Under the pieces are notes generated by a model. The model did not search any database and was not told the DNA's origin. It saw nothing but the letters and a program-made list of their open reading frames with translations. Of a stretch of DNA of 64,000 nt, positions 45,433-55,776 are shown one piece after another. The stretch comes from Empedobacter tilapiae (GTDB lineage Bacteria; Bacteroidota; Bacteroidia; Flavobacteriales; Weeksellaceae), in assembly GCF_004785645.1 (NCBI RefSeq), contig NZ_SRPE01000005.1:186001-250000 (forward strand), given 5' to 3'. Positions within the stretch are counted from its first letter, which is position 1; each line of letters starts with the position of its first letter. The position numbers were made by a program, and so were the translations under genes.

Positions 45433-45936
45433 ATGAAACAAAAACTAATTTATATACTTTATTGGGCTGCAATTTTTACAGTTTCAATATCAATGTTTGT
45501 GTATGGAATTATAAAACCTACTCAATTTACAAATATGGATAACAACATTAATAATCATCTTCCTGAAGGTCATCGATTGATGTGGAGTTTTTATAGTTTT
45601 ACCAAAGGATATCCAATAATCATTGGAATTTTTGAAGTGATAGGTGCAATTACATTACTTTTTAGAAGGACAAGAATTTTTGGATGTTTGTTATTAACTT
45701 CAATTTTAGTTAATATTATTCTACAAGATTATTTCTATGAAATTGTTGCGCTAAATTCTTCTATTTTTTATCAAGTTTTGATCTTTGTTATCTTAATTAT
45801 TGACCGAGAAAGAGTGATTGAAATTTTTTCAAAACTATTTGAATTAAAAACTAAACTAAAACCAAACTGGATTTTAATCATCATAAGTTTTATACTTGCA
45901 ATTGGTTTTAAATTTATTAAAACAAAGGTTTTATAA
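45433..45936 (+). CDS. DoxX-like membrane protein
   Basis: This 167-residue protein has four or five hydrophobic helices (LIYILYWAAIFTVSISMFVY, YPIIIGIFEVIGAITLLF). The GIFEVIGAITLL segment and length fit the DoxX group. These small membrane proteins often accompany oxidoreductases, as here, where the start lies one base after the FMN reductase stop. Function beyond membrane redox is not clear. Confidence 0.75.
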   Translation: MKQKLIYILYWAAIFTVSISMFVYGIIKPTQFTNMDNNINNHLPEGHRLMWSFYSFTKGYPIIIGIFEVIGAITLLFRRTRIFGCLLLTSILVNIILQDYFYEIVALNSSIFYQVLIFVILIIDRERVIEIFSKLFELKTKLKPNWILIIISFILAIGFKFIKTKVL

Positions 45937-45945
45937 AACAAAAAA

Positions 45946-46311
45946 ATGAATGATTTTGAAAAACTAGATATTTTTATATCTAAAATAGTTAAAGATAAAC
46001 TTTATGAAATGGTTCCTGAATATTCTTACTATGAGAATGAAGAGACAGGTATTTATTTTTTCATGAATGAATTTACTTCTGCATTAATTGATGAAATAGA
46101 ACAATCTCAATCAAATAAATTTATAGATAATTCTTTTGAGTTTATTAATTCCCTTGGAGAAAGTCATAATCTAGAAATAGTAAATATCGTTAAAGTAGGA
46201 GTTTTAGAAATTTTATATACTTCTGAAAAATTAAAAAGAGAAAAAATTGAAGAATTATTGAGTGAAAAACTTAAACCTATTTTTAGAAGTTTTTCAAAAT
46301 ACTATTATTAA
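45946..46311 (+). CDS. Small acidic hypothetical protein
   Basis: This 121-residue cytoplasmic protein has an acidic first half (YENEETGIYFFMNEFTSALI) and a helical Lys/Glu-rich end (KREKIEELLSEKLKPIFRSF). It starts 9 bases after the DoxX-like gene, so it probably ends that operon. I do not recognise a family. The layout resembles small immunity or DUF-type proteins but nothing confirms this. Confidence 0.7.
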   Translation: MNDFEKLDIFISKIVKDKLYEMVPEYSYYENEETGIYFFMNEFTSALIDEIEQSQSNKFIDNSFEFINSLGESHNLEIVNIVKVGVLEILYTSEKLKREKIEELLSEKLKPIFRSFSKYYY

Positions 46312-46327
46312 AACAAAAAAGATAAAC

Positions 46328-46696
46328 TTAATTCAGTTCATCTTTTTCTAAAATTTCTTCCGATTCAAAACTCATTTTAAGTTTGATGAGTTCATCTTTT
46401 ATATTTTCTAATCGCTTCACAACATCTATTTCATCTGCTGTTATCGCAATTCCTTTTTTACCAATCGCTTGTTTCGCTCCTTCTAACGTATAACCTTTTA
46501 TTTTGACCAAATAATAGATATTCTTAAAACAATCAATATCATTTTTGGTAAATAATCGATTTCCTTTTTTGTTCTTTTTTGGTTGAATAATTTCAAATTC
46601 TTTTTCCCAAAATCGAATCAACGATGCATTTACATCAAAGGCTTTGGCAACTTCGCCAATCGAATAATATAGTTTATCAGGCAGGTCTACGTTCAT
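46328..46696 (-). CDS. MerR-family transcriptional regulator
   Basis: In this 122-residue protein the winged helix-turn-helix is clear: YYSIGEVAKAFDVNASLIRF and WEKEF at residues 9-35, followed by NRLFTKNDIDCFKNIYYLVK and IKGYTLEGAKQAI. A short acidic coiled-coil end follows, with no sensor domain. This small type is common in Bacteroidota and its inducer is unknown. It ends the transcript that begins with the M23 peptidase (9-base gap). Confidence 0.9.
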   Translation of the reverse strand: MNVDLPDKLYYSIGEVAKAFDVNASLIRFWEKEFEIIQPKKNKKGNRLFTKNDIDCFKNIYYLVKIKGYTLEGAKQAIGKKGIAITADEIDVVKRLENIKDELIKLKMSFESEEILEKDELN

Positions 46697-46705
46697 TATC
46701 AGCGT

Positions 46706-47656
46706 TTAATCCAAAGATAATGACAATTTTTTAGAGTTTTGATAAATTTTAATGAAATCGTCTGGATCTACATCATTGTAGAAATACATAATTGGATCTA
46801 CAGGTTCTCCATTCTTGTGAATTTCGTAATGCAAATGCGCTCCTGTCGACAAACCTGTCGAACCAACATAACCAATTACATCACCTCTTTTCACTTTTTG
46901 TCCGCTACGAACTTTCGCACGAGACATGTGAGCATACAAACTTTCGTAACCATTTCCGTGTTTCAAGACCACCATATTTCCGTAACCAGAATTAAATTCA
47001 GAAACTTTTACAGAACCATCTCCAGTTGCATAGATTGGTGTTCCCGTAGAAGCTGCAAAATCTAAACCTTTGTGCATTTTATTCACTTTCAAAATTGGGT
47101 GAAAACGAGACCCATAACCAGAGGCTAATCTACTTACATATTTATCTGCAACAGGTTTTAGAACTGGCATTGATGATAAATTGGCATCTTTAACACCAGC
47201 CGAACGAAATACTTCGTCCAACGATTTAGATTCAATTTCAATTTTATCAATCAATTTTTCGATATCTTCTGCTGTATAATTATCAATTTCTTTGTTGACA
47301 GAATCTATATTTTCGTTGACACGCATATCATAAATTGTACGATAAATATTGCGATCTTTTTCTTCGATTTCTGTCAAAGCTTCTTCAACTTCTTTGAATT
47401 TTTTATGTAATTCTTGATTTTCGTTTTCCATTCTTTCCAACTCAGCCAATAATTTGCTTTTGTCGTCTTTGAATTTTCCTGCTCTTGATGCGTATTCTGA
47501 ATCATTAAAATGATAACCAATCATTCCAGCAGATATTGTCGATAGACATAAAAATAGTAATACGTACAATGCTGTTTTAGGAGTTTTTTGGACTCTTTTC
47601 TTCGCCCAACTCATTAAAAATTTCACAGAATTATACTTATAGTTTTTATTTTCCAT
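46706..47656 (-). CDS. Membrane-anchored M23 peptidase (LytM type)
   Basis: In this 316-residue protein a membrane helix (about 28-46, ALYVLLFLCLSTISAGMIGY) leads to a coiled coil (about 60-140). The LytM domain follows, with zinc ligands in MHKGLDFAASTGTPIYATG (about 193-211) and in GAHLHYEIHKNGEPVDP (about 271-287), so the full H-x3-D and H-x-H set is present. It is expected to cut peptidoglycan cross-links during growth or division. The MerR gene follows by 9 bases. Confidence 0.92.
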   Translation of the reverse strand: MENKNYKYNSVKFLMSWAKKRVQKTPKTALYVLLFLCLSTISAGMIGYHFNDSEYASRAGKFKDDKSKLLAELERMENENQELHKKFKEVEEALTEIEEKDRNIYRTIYDMRVNENIDSVNKEIDNYTAEDIEKLIDKIEIESKSLDEVFRSAGVKDANLSSMPVLKPVADKYVSRLASGYGSRFHPILKVNKMHKGLDFAASTGTPIYATGDGSVKVSEFNSGYGNMVVLKHGNGYESLYAHMSRAKVRSGQKVKRGDVIGYVGSTGLSTGAHLHYEIHKNGEPVDPIMYFYNDVDPDDFIKIYQNSKKLSLSLD

Positions 47657-47755
47657 TACTTAACCAACCTTTTATTATCTTTGTAAAACGTTTGCAAAGT
47701 AACGAATATTGTACGAGTAAACTTGTTAATCAAATGATAAAAATAATTTAATTAA

Positions 47756-50365
47756 ATGAAATCCAAAGATATAAGAAAAGAATTTCTGCATTTTTTTGAG
47801 ACAAAAGGCCACTTAATTGTAGACTCTGCGCCGATTGTTTTGAAAGACGATCCGACATTAATGTTCAATAATTCGGGGATGGCACAATTCAAAGAATATT
47901 TTTTAGGAAACGGAACTCCAAAAAGTAATCGTATCGCGGATACACAAAAATGTCTTCGTGTTTCTGGTAAACATAATGATTTGGATGATGTAGGAAAAGA
48001 CACTTACCACCACACGATGTTCGAAATGTTAGGAAACTGGTCTTTTGGTGATTATTTCAAAAAAGAAGCAATCGCTTGGGCATGGGAATTACTAACAGAA
48101 AAATACGGAATCTCTAAAGATCAAATTTATGTAACCGTTTTTGAAGGTGATAAAGGTGACGGAACATCATTAGATGAAGAAGCGTTAGAACTTTGGAAAC
48201 AACATATTGCTGAAGACAGAATTCTTTACGGAAATAAAAAAGATAATTTCTGGGAAATGGGTGATATCGGACCATGTGGACCATGTTCTGAAATTCACGT
48301 AGATATTCGTCCAGAAGCTGATCGTTTAACCGTTGATGGTAAAACATTGGTTAATATGGATCATCCACAAGTTATCGAAATTTGGAACTTGGTATTTATG
48401 CAATATCAACGTAAAGCGGATGGTTCTTTAGAATCTTTACCAGCGCGTCACATCGATACAGGTATGGGATTTGAGCGTTTGGCAATGGTTTTACAAGGAA
48501 AATCATCTAATTATGATACAGATGTTTTTCAACCAACAATTCAAAAATTAGAAGAAATTTCTGGTGTAAAATATGGCGCAGCAGAAAAAACAGATATCGC
48601 GATTCGTGTTGTAGTTGACCATTTACGCGCAGTTGCTTTTGCAATTGCAGATGGACAATTACCATCAAACACAGGAGCGGGATATGTTATTCGTCGTATT
48701 TTACGTCGTGCAATTTCTTACGGATATCGTTTCTTAGGTCTAAAAGAGCCTTTTATCTATAAATTATATCCAATCTTGAAAGCTGAAATGGGCGATTTCT
48801 TCCCTGAATTAGTGAAACAAGAAACAATTGTAACTGGAGTTATTCGCGAAGAAGAAGCTTCTTTCTTACGTACAATTGAACAAGGATTAAACCGATTAAA
48901 TCAAATCATCGAGCAATTAGGAGATTCTAAAGTTGTTCCTGGTGATGTGATTTTCGAATTATATGATACATTCGGTTTCCCTGCAGATTTATCTCGTATT
49001 GTAGCAGAAGATCACGGTTTCACAATTGATGAAGCTGGTTTTGAAGCTGAAATGGCGAAACAGAAAGAACGTTCAAAAAAAGCAACTGCTTTGGTAACGG
49101 ATGACTGGGTTATTTTAGATGACAAAGGAAACGAAACCTCTATCGCTTATGATAACACAGAAGCTGAAGTAAAAATTACACGTTACAGAAAAGTAAAAAA
49201 TAAAAAAGGAGAATTTTTCCAATTGGTATTCAACCAAACGCCATTCTATGCAGAATCTGGAGGACAAATTGGTGATACAGGATCTATTTCTACTTTGAAT
49301 GAAACAATCGAAGTTGTTGACACGAAAAAAGAAAACAACTTAGTGATTCATTTTGTTGAAACTTTACCAGAAAATGTAAACGCTACATTCAATGCAAAAG
49401 TTGATACAGAAAAACGTAATGAGACAACGAAAAATCACTCTGCAACACACTTAATGCACGAAGCTTTACGCGAAGTTTTAGGAACGCACGTAGAACAAAA
49501 AGGTTCTTATGTTGGAGATGATTATTTACGTTTTGACTTTTCTCATTTTTCTAAAATGACAGATGAAGAATTGGCAATTGTTGAGCAAAAAGTAAACGAT
49601 AAAATTGCAGAAGCTTTACCATTAATCGAAAAAAGAGATTGTGATATCAACGAAGCTATCGCTGAAGGTGCAATGGCTTTATTTGGTGAAAAATATGGTG
49701 ATAAAGTTCGTGTTATTCGTTTTGGATCTTCAATCGAATTATGTGGAGGTACACACGTAAAAAATACAGCAGATATTCGTTTGTTCAGAATTTTATCTGA
49801 ATCTTCGACTGCTGCTGGTATTCGTCGTATCGAAGCAATTACATCAAACAAAGCAATCGAAGCATACAAAGATGCTGAGAAAAACTACAATGATGTTTTA
49901 GCTACACTTAAAACGAAAAATGATGCGGTAAAAGCGGTTCAACATTTATTAGATGAAAACGCAGAATTGAAAAAGCAATTAGAATCTTTTGTTGCACAAC
50001 AAGCTACTGCTGAAAAAGCGACTTGGAAAGCTGCAATTAAAGAGGTTAATGGCGTTAATTTCTTAGCTGTAAAAACAAATTTAGATACAAATGCAGCGAA
50101 ACAAAATGCAATTGATTTGACAAAAGAAATAGAAAATGCGTTTATCGTAGTCGGTACTAATGATGCAGTAAAACCATCGATTACAATTTCTATTGCGAAA
50201 AACCTTGTAGATGAAAAAGGTTATAGCGCAGGACAAATTGTAAAAGAAATCGCGAAGCACATCAACGGTGGCGGAGGTGGACAACCTTTCTTAGCTACAG
50301 CAGGTGGTAAAGAGGTTTCTGGATTAGATGCTGCACTTAAACAAGCAGAAGATTTTGTTAAATAA
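47756..50365 (+). CDS. alaS: Alanine-tRNA ligase
   Basis: In this 869-residue protein the class II aminoacylation core starts at [20 protein letters not shown]. The editing domain carries HSATH at 561-565 and CGGTH at 663-667, giving the zinc and deacylation site. The C-terminal oligomerisation domain ends with [16 protein letters not shown]. It charges tRNA-Ala and hydrolyses mischarged Ser or Gly. The ATG at 47756 is preceded by a possible -7 site TATCTTTG at 47676. It has its own strong terminator. Confidence 0.97.
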   Translation: MKSKDIRKEFLHFFETKGHLIVDSAPIVLKDDPTLMFNNSGMAQFKEYFLGNGTPKSNRIADTQKCLRVSGKHNDLDDVGKDTYHHTMFEMLGNWSFGDYFKKEAIAWAWELLTEKYGISKDQIYVTVFEGDKGDGTSLDEEALELWKQHIAEDRILYGNKKDNFWEMGDIGPCGPCSEIHVDIRPEADRLTVDGKTLVNMDHPQVIEIWNLVFMQYQRKADGSLESLPARHIDTGMGFERLAMVLQGKSSNYDTDVFQPTIQKLEEISGVKYGAAEKTDIAIRVVVDHLRAVAFAIADGQLPSNTGAGYVIRRILRRAISYGYRFLGLKEPFIYKLYPILKAEMGDFFPELVKQETIVTGVIREEEASFLRTIEQGLNRLNQIIEQLGDSKVVPGDVIFELYDTFGFPADLSRIVAEDHGFTIDEAGFEAEMAKQKERSKKATALVTDDWVILDDKGNETSIAYDNTEAEVKITRYRKVKNKKGEFFQLVFNQTPFYAESGGQIGDTGSISTLNETIEVVDTKKENNLVIHFVETLPENVNATFNAKVDTEKRNETTKNHSATHLMHEALREVLGTHVEQKGSYVGDDYLRFDFSHFSKMTDEELAIVEQKVNDKIAEALPLIEKRDCDINEAIAEGAMALFGEKYGDKVRVIRFGSSIELCGGTHVKNTADIRLFRILSESSTAAGIRRIEAITSNKAIEAYKDAEKNYNDVLATLKTKNDAVKAVQHLLDENAELKKQLESFVAQQATAEKATWKAAIKEVNGVNFLAVKTNLDTNAAKQNAIDLTKEIENAFIVVGTNDAVKPSITISIAKNLVDEKGYSAGQIVKEIAKHINGGGGGQPFLATAGGKEVSGLDAALKQAEDFVK

Positions 50366-50387
50366 CAAATCTCTATTATAATACTTT

Positions 50388-50420
50388 AAAAGCGACTTGG
50401 TTTATCAAGTCGCTTTTTTT
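50388..50420 (+). terminator. Terminator of alaS
   Basis: AAAAGCGACTTG pairs with CAAGTCGCTTTT (12 bp) with a six-base loop and a T run. Confidence 0.9.
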
Positions 50421-50466
50421 ATTTTTATAACTCTATTTTGAATTAACACTTTTAACTTTTTTAATC

Positions 50467-51372
50467 TTGAAAGACATCAAATTATTGATTGCCGTAAGCA
50501 TCGTTGCTATTGTTTGGGGAACAACTTTCCTCGGAATTCGTGTAGCTGTAGAAACCATTCCTGGTTGGTTTGTAGCTGGAATTCGTCAATTTTTAGCAGG
50601 AATTATTATGCTAATTATTTTACTTTCGAAAAAGGAATTAAAATGGATTGGCTGGAAAAACCTTTCTTATCAACTTATCTTCGCTTCATTAATGTTGATA
50701 ATGGCAAATGGATTAACTACTGTTGCAGAAGAAAGTTTATCAAGTAGTTTAGCTGCATTGATAAGTGCTACATCTCCAATTTTAGTTTTTTTAGGAAGTA
50801 TATTTATTGGTCTTCAAAAATTTAGTTTCAGAGGATTAATTGGTGTTTTGATGTGCTTTTGTGGAGTTTTATTTATTTTTTGGGATGGATTACAAGAATT
50901 AGCAAATCCAGAATTTAGAACAGGAATTATTCTTCTTTTTTGTGCAATTACAGGTTGGGCTTCTGGAACAATTTTTACTAAAAAAATGAATATTCAATCC
51001 AAAAATATTTCCTTGAATTTATTTTATCAATTTATTTTTGCTGGAATTGTTCAAATTATTTTTGCTTTCATCTTTAGTGAAAATTATAACTTCGGAAATT
51101 GGAGTACAAAAAGTATTTCTGCTATGCTTTACTTAGCAATTTTTGGCTCAGTTATTACCTTTTTCTCATTTCATTATGCGTTAACTAAAATCTCTCCAAT
51201 ACAAGTTTCTATTCTTTCTTATTTCAATACAATTATCGCAATTATTTTGGGTTGGTTAGTTCTTGACGAACAGATTTCATCAAAGTTTATTGTCGCTACT
51301 ATTCTAATTATTCTTGGTGTTTTTATTATTAACTATAAGCCCGAAATGTTGAGAAAAATCGTTAAAAACTAA
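50467..51372 (+). CDS. EamA/DMT-family transporter
   Basis: This 301-residue protein has ten membrane helices in two EamA halves. The first opens with AIVWGTTFLGIRVAVETIPG and PGWFVAGIRQFLAG. The second begins at GIILLFCAITGWASGTIFTK and ends with ISSKFIVATILIILGVFIIN. DMT exporters move amino acids or other metabolites out of the cell. The substrate is open. The best start is TTG at 50467 because no ATG fits the first helix. Terminators flank it. Confidence 0.9.
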   Translation: MKDIKLLIAVSIVAIVWGTTFLGIRVAVETIPGWFVAGIRQFLAGIIMLIILLSKKELKWIGWKNLSYQLIFASLMLIMANGLTTVAEESLSSSLAALISATSPILVFLGSIFIGLQKFSFRGLIGVLMCFCGVLFIFWDGLQELANPEFRTGIILLFCAITGWASGTIFTKKMNIQSKNISLNLFYQFIFAGIVQIIFAFIFSENYNFGNWSTKSISAMLYLAIFGSVITFFSFHYALTKISPIQVSILSYFNTIIAIILGWLVLDEQISSKFIVATILIILGVFIINYKPEMLRKIVKN

Positions 51373-51380
51373 TTAAAATA

Positions 51381-51412
51381 AAAAAGCGAGATCAAATTGA
51401 TCTCGCTTTTTT
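51381..51412. terminator. Bidirectional terminator
   Basis: A 13-bp stem (51381-51393 with 51399-51411) between the convergent EamA and QEGLA genes, with A and T tracts on both sides. Confidence 0.9.
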
Positions 51413-51413
51413 A

Positions 51414-53420
51414 TTAGTCTTTTATTCCGTTAAAAATATATTGTAAAATCGGATTTATTTCTGGATTTTCAAGATGTTTTTTGAAAATTTTAGTATAATA
51501 TTTTGGTTTATTAATCATTTTACGTTCTACTAATTCATCAATCGTATCAATGTATTCAACCGAAGTTTTTCCAATTAGTAAATTATCTAAAGAACGTCCT
51601 TGATCAACATAATTCAAAATCGTTTTCAAACCTTTCAAGTAAAGCGCATCTTTTGTAAATCCACCACCACGATAAACACGAGTTGTTAGATAAAAAGCAT
51701 CTTCAGGTTGCATTTTGTATTCTTCCATCAAAACCATAAACGTTTCATTGAACGATTTTCCGCTTGTTAACATATGAACTGCCATTACGCGTAAACCTAG
51801 TTCCCTTAATCGGTTATGATTAATAGAATCAGAATAATATTCACTTAAAATTGCTAAACCTTCTTGCGTCAATGTATTTACAGGTAAACCAATACTAAAG
51901 ATCTTTAATGGTTGATCCAAAGCATTCATGGTTGTCACCATATGAACTCCAATTTCGTGCTCGATTAAACCATTTGTAAAACGTTTGTCAAACTTAACGC
52001 CACGCTTAATCACAACTTTTCTCTTGCTATTAATAACAAGTGCTTTTGATGCAATATCATCCGAAACTTCTATATCAAATTTAAAACCGTAATCATTTGT
52101 AGCATTTCTAAAAAGATTAACGACTTCTTCCTCTGTGTAATTTCCTTGTTTATCCATTCTAAACTCAGGACAATAAAGGATAAAGTTTGCATTCTCAATA
52201 TCTTTTTTAGATGGTTCTCCAAAATAACGCAACGAATTGTACAAAAATTTATCTGTACCAAGATTCGCCAACAAGTCTACCTTGTCAAAATAAGCGTTAA
52301 TCGTGTTAACATACATATTTTGAATACTGATATCATTGATCTTTTCAACCTTAATATTCGATAATTTTCGTTTAAATTCAAATGGATCAATGTTAAGAGG
52401 ATTGTACTTAAATTGTGGTTCGTATGTATATTTTGAAGCTAAGAATTTCTTTTTTTCAAATTCTAAATTAATCGGATTGATAACACTTAACAGCTCAAAA
52501 TTCTGAACCAATTGATACAATTGTTTATCAATTTTGACCAAATCAGATTCTAATTCATTGTGCAAAATATTCACTTGCTTAGAACCTACTTTGTATGTCG
52601 TTTCCGTTTTTACAAACTCGTAAGCGTGGTTAAGAATCGCCGATTTGAAACCTTCTTTAATCTGGTTAATAATCTCTGGAAAAGATTCTCCCGTTAATTC
52701 ATCGCAATAAATCTTTGAAACTTCTGTCGCTAAAACTAAAGTATTTTTGAATCGATTTGTGACAAATTCTAACAAATATCCACGTCCATAAAATACATCG
52801 TTAATCGCTGAATAATTGTGAATATTTTCTAACTCAATATTCGCCAATTCATCGCGCCAACTTTCTACATAATTTCCGTAACGTTCGTTATCAACTCGTT
52901 CCGCACCAATATTGAACACAGGAACTGGACGGTCCCAACGTTTCCAATTGTACGAATGAATATCATAAACCAAACATGACTTGAATTTAGTTTCAAGTTT
53001 ATTAATTAAAGCCTCTAAAACTTCATAAAAAGCATGATGTTTCGCAATACTTTTTTGTTTTTGAGAAACTGATAAAGGCTCTTTCCAAACTTGTTTTCCC
53101 CAAGCTTCTTCATATACAGCAGTTTCTGGACCACGATTTAAATCATATTCAAATCGTGAATCACATCCTTTAATTACGATAGGAAACGTTTCGACAAACT
53201 CAGCAGTATGTGGATCTTCTTCATACCAACGCTCGTAATTACTCAATAAACATTTTTCGCGAATATCGTCACGCATTTGTCCACCATCGTGAATAGCCGC
53301 ACAAACGTATGGAATGTATTCATCAATTTTTATTTTGAATGATTCGTCTTCTGCATAAGCTTCAAATACAATTTCGTTCTCAATATTATCTAAAATTTGC
53401 TGTATACTTAGGGATTTCAT
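51414..53420 (-). CDS. Amidohydrolase-like plus QEGLA (DUF1704) metallopeptidase fusion
   Basis: This is a 668-residue protein. The N-terminal half resembles N-formylglutamate amidohydrolases, with AAIHDGGQ (His44) and VYDIHSYNW near 149-157. The C-terminal half is the DUF1704/QEGLA family, with HEIGVH at 488-493 and TQEGLAILSEY holding QEGLA at 519-523, which gives a probable zinc site. Annotation pipelines call the family flavohemoglobin-expression modulating. Its eukaryotic relatives (MATCAP) are tubulin tyrosine carboxypeptidases. The start overlaps the end of the ATP-grasp gene by 4 bases, so both are made together. A role in trimming a residue added by the ligase is inference. Confidence 0.85.
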   Translation of the reverse strand: MKSLSIQQILDNIENEIVFEAYAEDESFKIKIDEYIPYVCAAIHDGGQMRDDIREKCLLSNYERWYEEDPHTAEFVETFPIVIKGCDSRFEYDLNRGPETAVYEEAWGKQVWKEPLSVSQKQKSIAKHHAFYEVLEALINKLETKFKSCLVYDIHSYNWKRWDRPVPVFNIGAERVDNERYGNYVESWRDELANIELENIHNYSAINDVFYGRGYLLEFVTNRFKNTLVLATEVSKIYCDELTGESFPEIINQIKEGFKSAILNHAYEFVKTETTYKVGSKQVNILHNELESDLVKIDKQLYQLVQNFELLSVINPINLEFEKKKFLASKYTYEPQFKYNPLNIDPFEFKRKLSNIKVEKINDISIQNMYVNTINAYFDKVDLLANLGTDKFLYNSLRYFGEPSKKDIENANFILYCPEFRMDKQGNYTEEEVVNLFRNATNDYGFKFDIEVSDDIASKALVINSKRKVVIKRGVKFDKRFTNGLIEHEIGVHMVTTMNALDQPLKIFSIGLPVNTLTQEGLAILSEYYSDSINHNRLRELGLRVMAVHMLTSGKSFNETFMVLMEEYKMQPEDAFYLTTRVYRGGGFTKDALYLKGLKTILNYVDQGRSLDNLLIGKTSVEYIDTIDELVERKMINKPKYYTKIFKKHLENPEINPILQYIFNGIKD

Positions 53421-54397
53421 GCTTTAAATTCTTTATATTTATCCAATAACATCGACACGATTTGTTTCTGAATATCGTTGTTATTGTTTACATTATTGTG
53501 AGGAACAATTCCTCCAGGACTTACGACATTTAGCTCAACCATTTTCCCGTTAATCAAATCGATTCCGCAAAAATAAATTCCATCTTCATTTAGTTGTTTT
53601 CCTATTTTACGGCACAATTCTAACTCATGTTCACTCATGTCATGTCTAATCGCAGAACCTCCAGCCGAAATATTAGAACGGTGATCGCCTTCTGCAGGAA
53701 CACGCATGATTGCACCAATTGGTTCTCCATTAATCACAATGGCGCGAACATCACCTTTTTCTGCACCTTCTATATAATTTTGACAAATAATAGGCTGAGA
53801 ATTTCCAGTATGATTGATATAAAAATCGCAAATCGAGCTTAAGTTACCAATATTTTTTCGTTCGAAAAGTATAACACCTTTACCACCCATTCCGTCTAGT
53901 GGTTTGATGATAAATTTCTCGAAATTATTTTCCTCTACAAACGATTTTATCAAATCGATGTCTTTTGTAATAAGAGTTTGAGGAACAATTGTTTCTTGTC
54001 CATCATCAAAAGAAGCAGCGTATATTTTGTTATTTGCTTTACGTAATCCCGAAATTTTATTCACGAAGAAAACTTTATCTTCGATTAATTCTAACATGTT
54101 TAACAAAAGAGGATCAATTGGAGGATCAGCTCTCATAAAAATCATATCAAATTCAGCCAAATCTTTTATACTACTTTCAAATTTCATCGTGTGGTAAAAC
54201 TCAACACAATCATTTGTTTCTGTAGTAATCATCTTTTTGCAATTACCTACAACTTTCCCTTTGGCTATAGAGATATCTTTTTTTGTTAAATAGGATACTT
54301 CAAAACCACGGTCTACGCATTCTTTGATAATTCGCATTGTGGTATCTTTACCTGGTTCAACCTTGTCCCAAGGATACATTACGAAGCATATTTTCAT
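53417..54397 (-). CDS. Glutathione-synthase-like ATP-grasp ligase
   Basis: The protein has 326 residues from the ATG at 54397. A longer frame exists but lacks similarity ahead of MKICFVMYPWDKVEPGKDTT. The GshB-type features are FMRADPPIDPLL, FIIKPLDGMGGKGVILF, KGDVRAIVINGEPIGAIMRV and GIDLINGKMVELNVVSPGGI. ATP-grasp enzymes join a carboxylate to an amine via an acylphosphate. No gshA lies nearby. The conserved partner downstream is a peptidase, so the product may be a peptide or modified protein rather than glutathione. Confidence 0.88.
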   Translation of the reverse strand: MKICFVMYPWDKVEPGKDTTMRIIKECVDRGFEVSYLTKKDISIAKGKVVGNCKKMITTETNDCVEFYHTMKFESSIKDLAEFDMIFMRADPPIDPLLLNMLELIEDKVFFVNKISGLRKANNKIYAASFDDGQETIVPQTLITKDIDLIKSFVEENNFEKFIIKPLDGMGGKGVILFERKNIGNLSSICDFYINHTGNSQPIICQNYIEGAEKGDVRAIVINGEPIGAIMRVPAEGDHRSNISAGGSAIRHDMSEHELELCRKIGKQLNEDGIYFCGIDLINGKMVELNVVSPGGIVPHNNVNNNNDIQKQIVSMLLDKYKEFKA

Positions 54398-54528
54398 ATA
54401 AATAAAAAGGGTATTAAAATCAATGCAATAATAACTAAAAGTTTGATACAAAAAATGATCTATAAAAAATTATAGAATATTTATTTTTATTCTATGAAAT
54501 ATATTGATTTCTAATGATTAATAAAAGA

Positions 54529-54564
54529 AAATGGTGATTGATTTTTCAATTTCAATCACCATTT
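54529..54564 (-). terminator. Terminator of the TlpA-like gene
   Basis: A 13-bp perfect stem (54529-54541 with 54552-54564) with a T-rich tail on the minus strand. Confidence 0.85.
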
Positions 54565-54581
54565 GGTTGGTAAACTATAAA

Positions 54582-55097
54582 CTATTTATTTCTTAAACGA
54601 TCAATTGTTTCTTGAACTTTAGGATCATCAGCTTTTACGCTGTAGTAATCTGCAATTTTTCCATTCTGATCAAGAACCAAATATCTCGGTATCCAATTTA
54701 AATCAATCCCTGTGCCAAAATTGCCTTTCCAGTTGTTTCCTAAGTAAAAGTGTTGACCCTCAATTTGATATTTTTCAATACCATTTTTCCAAGCTTCCTC
54801 ATTCTTGTCCATTGAAAGGTAAACAAAGGTTACATCAGGATTTTTTTCGTGCAAAGATTTCAAAGCTGGCATGTTTTTGATACAATCACCACACCAAGTT
54901 GCCCATAAATCTAATAGAACAATTTTTCCTTTATAATTCGAAAAAACTTTTTCTATGGTTGCCGAATTTCCATCAAAATCAACTACACTATCTTGCAAAG
55001 CAGCAGCTGGAAATTCAGTTTTCATCACCGACGGAATTTTTTGCGAAAATGCATTCATTCCAATAAATAATATAAAAACGCTAATTATTTTTTTCAT
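54582..55097 (-). CDS. TlpA-like exported thiol-disulfide oxidoreductase
   Basis: This 171-residue protein has a signal peptide (MKKIISVFILFIGMNAFSQ), a thioredoxin fold, and the redox site WCGDC at 68-72 (LWATWCGDCIKNMPALK). A cis-Pro segment lies in GIDLNWIPRYLVLDQNGKIA. It would reduce disulfides outside the cytoplasm, for example for cytochrome maturation, but no ccm genes are adjacent. Monocistronic, with its own terminator. Confidence 0.92.
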   Translation of the reverse strand: MKKIISVFILFIGMNAFSQKIPSVMKTEFPAAALQDSVVDFDGNSATIEKVFSNYKGKIVLLDLWATWCGDCIKNMPALKSLHEKNPDVTFVYLSMDKNEEAWKNGIEKYQIEGQHFYLGNNWKGNFGTGIDLNWIPRYLVLDQNGKIADYYSVKADDPKVQETIDRLRNK

Positions 55098-55209
55098 GAT
55101 AAATTTTTATCGATTTCTTTAATTTTCAAAATCTATACCAATTTAGTAGATTTTAAGACGAAGGTAAATATTTATTTCTAATCATTGCAAAAAGATGTAA
55201 TTTTGTTTC

Positions 55210-55776
55210 ATGCAAAAATATCTGATTATTGGGCTTGGTAATATTGGTGCTCAATACGAAAATACTCGTCATAATATTGGCTTCAAGGTTGTTGAAGAAG
55301 TTGCTAAAAAAGTTGATGCTAAATTTTCGCCATCAAATTTTGGTGAAGTAGCACAGTTTAAATATAAAGCGCGTCCAGTTACGTTATTAAAACCAAATAC
55401 ATACATGAATTTGAGTGGAGATGCGGTTCGTTTTTGGATGAAAAAAGAAAATATTTCGTTAGAAAATATTTTTGTCATTACTGATGATTTGAACTTGCCT
55501 TTCGGAACAATTCGTATGCGTGGAAAAGGTAGTGACGGTGGACACAATGGTTTGAAGGATATTCAGAATAAAGTTGGCGGACAAAATTATGCGCGATTAC
55601 GCTTTGGTGTAGGAAACGAATTTTCGGAAGGAAAACAAGTGGATTACGTATTAGGCGATTGGTCGGCAGAAGAAAATGAAAAAATGAATGAACGACTAAG
55701 CTTAGCTGCTGATGCTGCTTTATCGTTTATTTTTCAAGGATTAGGGAATACAATGAATCAATATAATGGTAAATAA
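55210..55776 (+). CDS. pth: Peptidyl-tRNA hydrolase
   Basis: This 188-residue protein has N-terminal LIIGLGNIGAQYENTRHNIG with the catalytic His21, followed by LLKPNTYMNLSGDAV and RMRGKGSDGGHNGLKDIQNK. All are standard for bacterial Pth, which frees tRNA from stalled peptidyl-tRNA. A TAATTTTG sequence at 55198-55205, only five bases before the ATG, resembles a -7 promoter element and could mean a nearly leaderless transcript. The next start overlaps its end. Confidence 0.96.
   Translation: MQKYLIIGLGNIGAQYENTRHNIGFKVVEEVAKKVDAKFSPSNFGEVAQFKYKARPVTLLKPNTYMNLSGDAVRFWMKKENISLENIFVITDDLNLPFGTIRMRGKGSDGGHNGLKDIQNKVGGQNYARLRFGVGNEFSEGKQVDYVLGDWSAEENEKMNERLSLAADAALSFIFQGLGNTMNQYNGK

Noticed and set aside
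54398-54451. Upstream extension of the ATP-grasp protein to 54451
   Set aside because: The added residues are unlike any GshB N-terminus. MKICFVMYPWDK at 54397 matches the family start.
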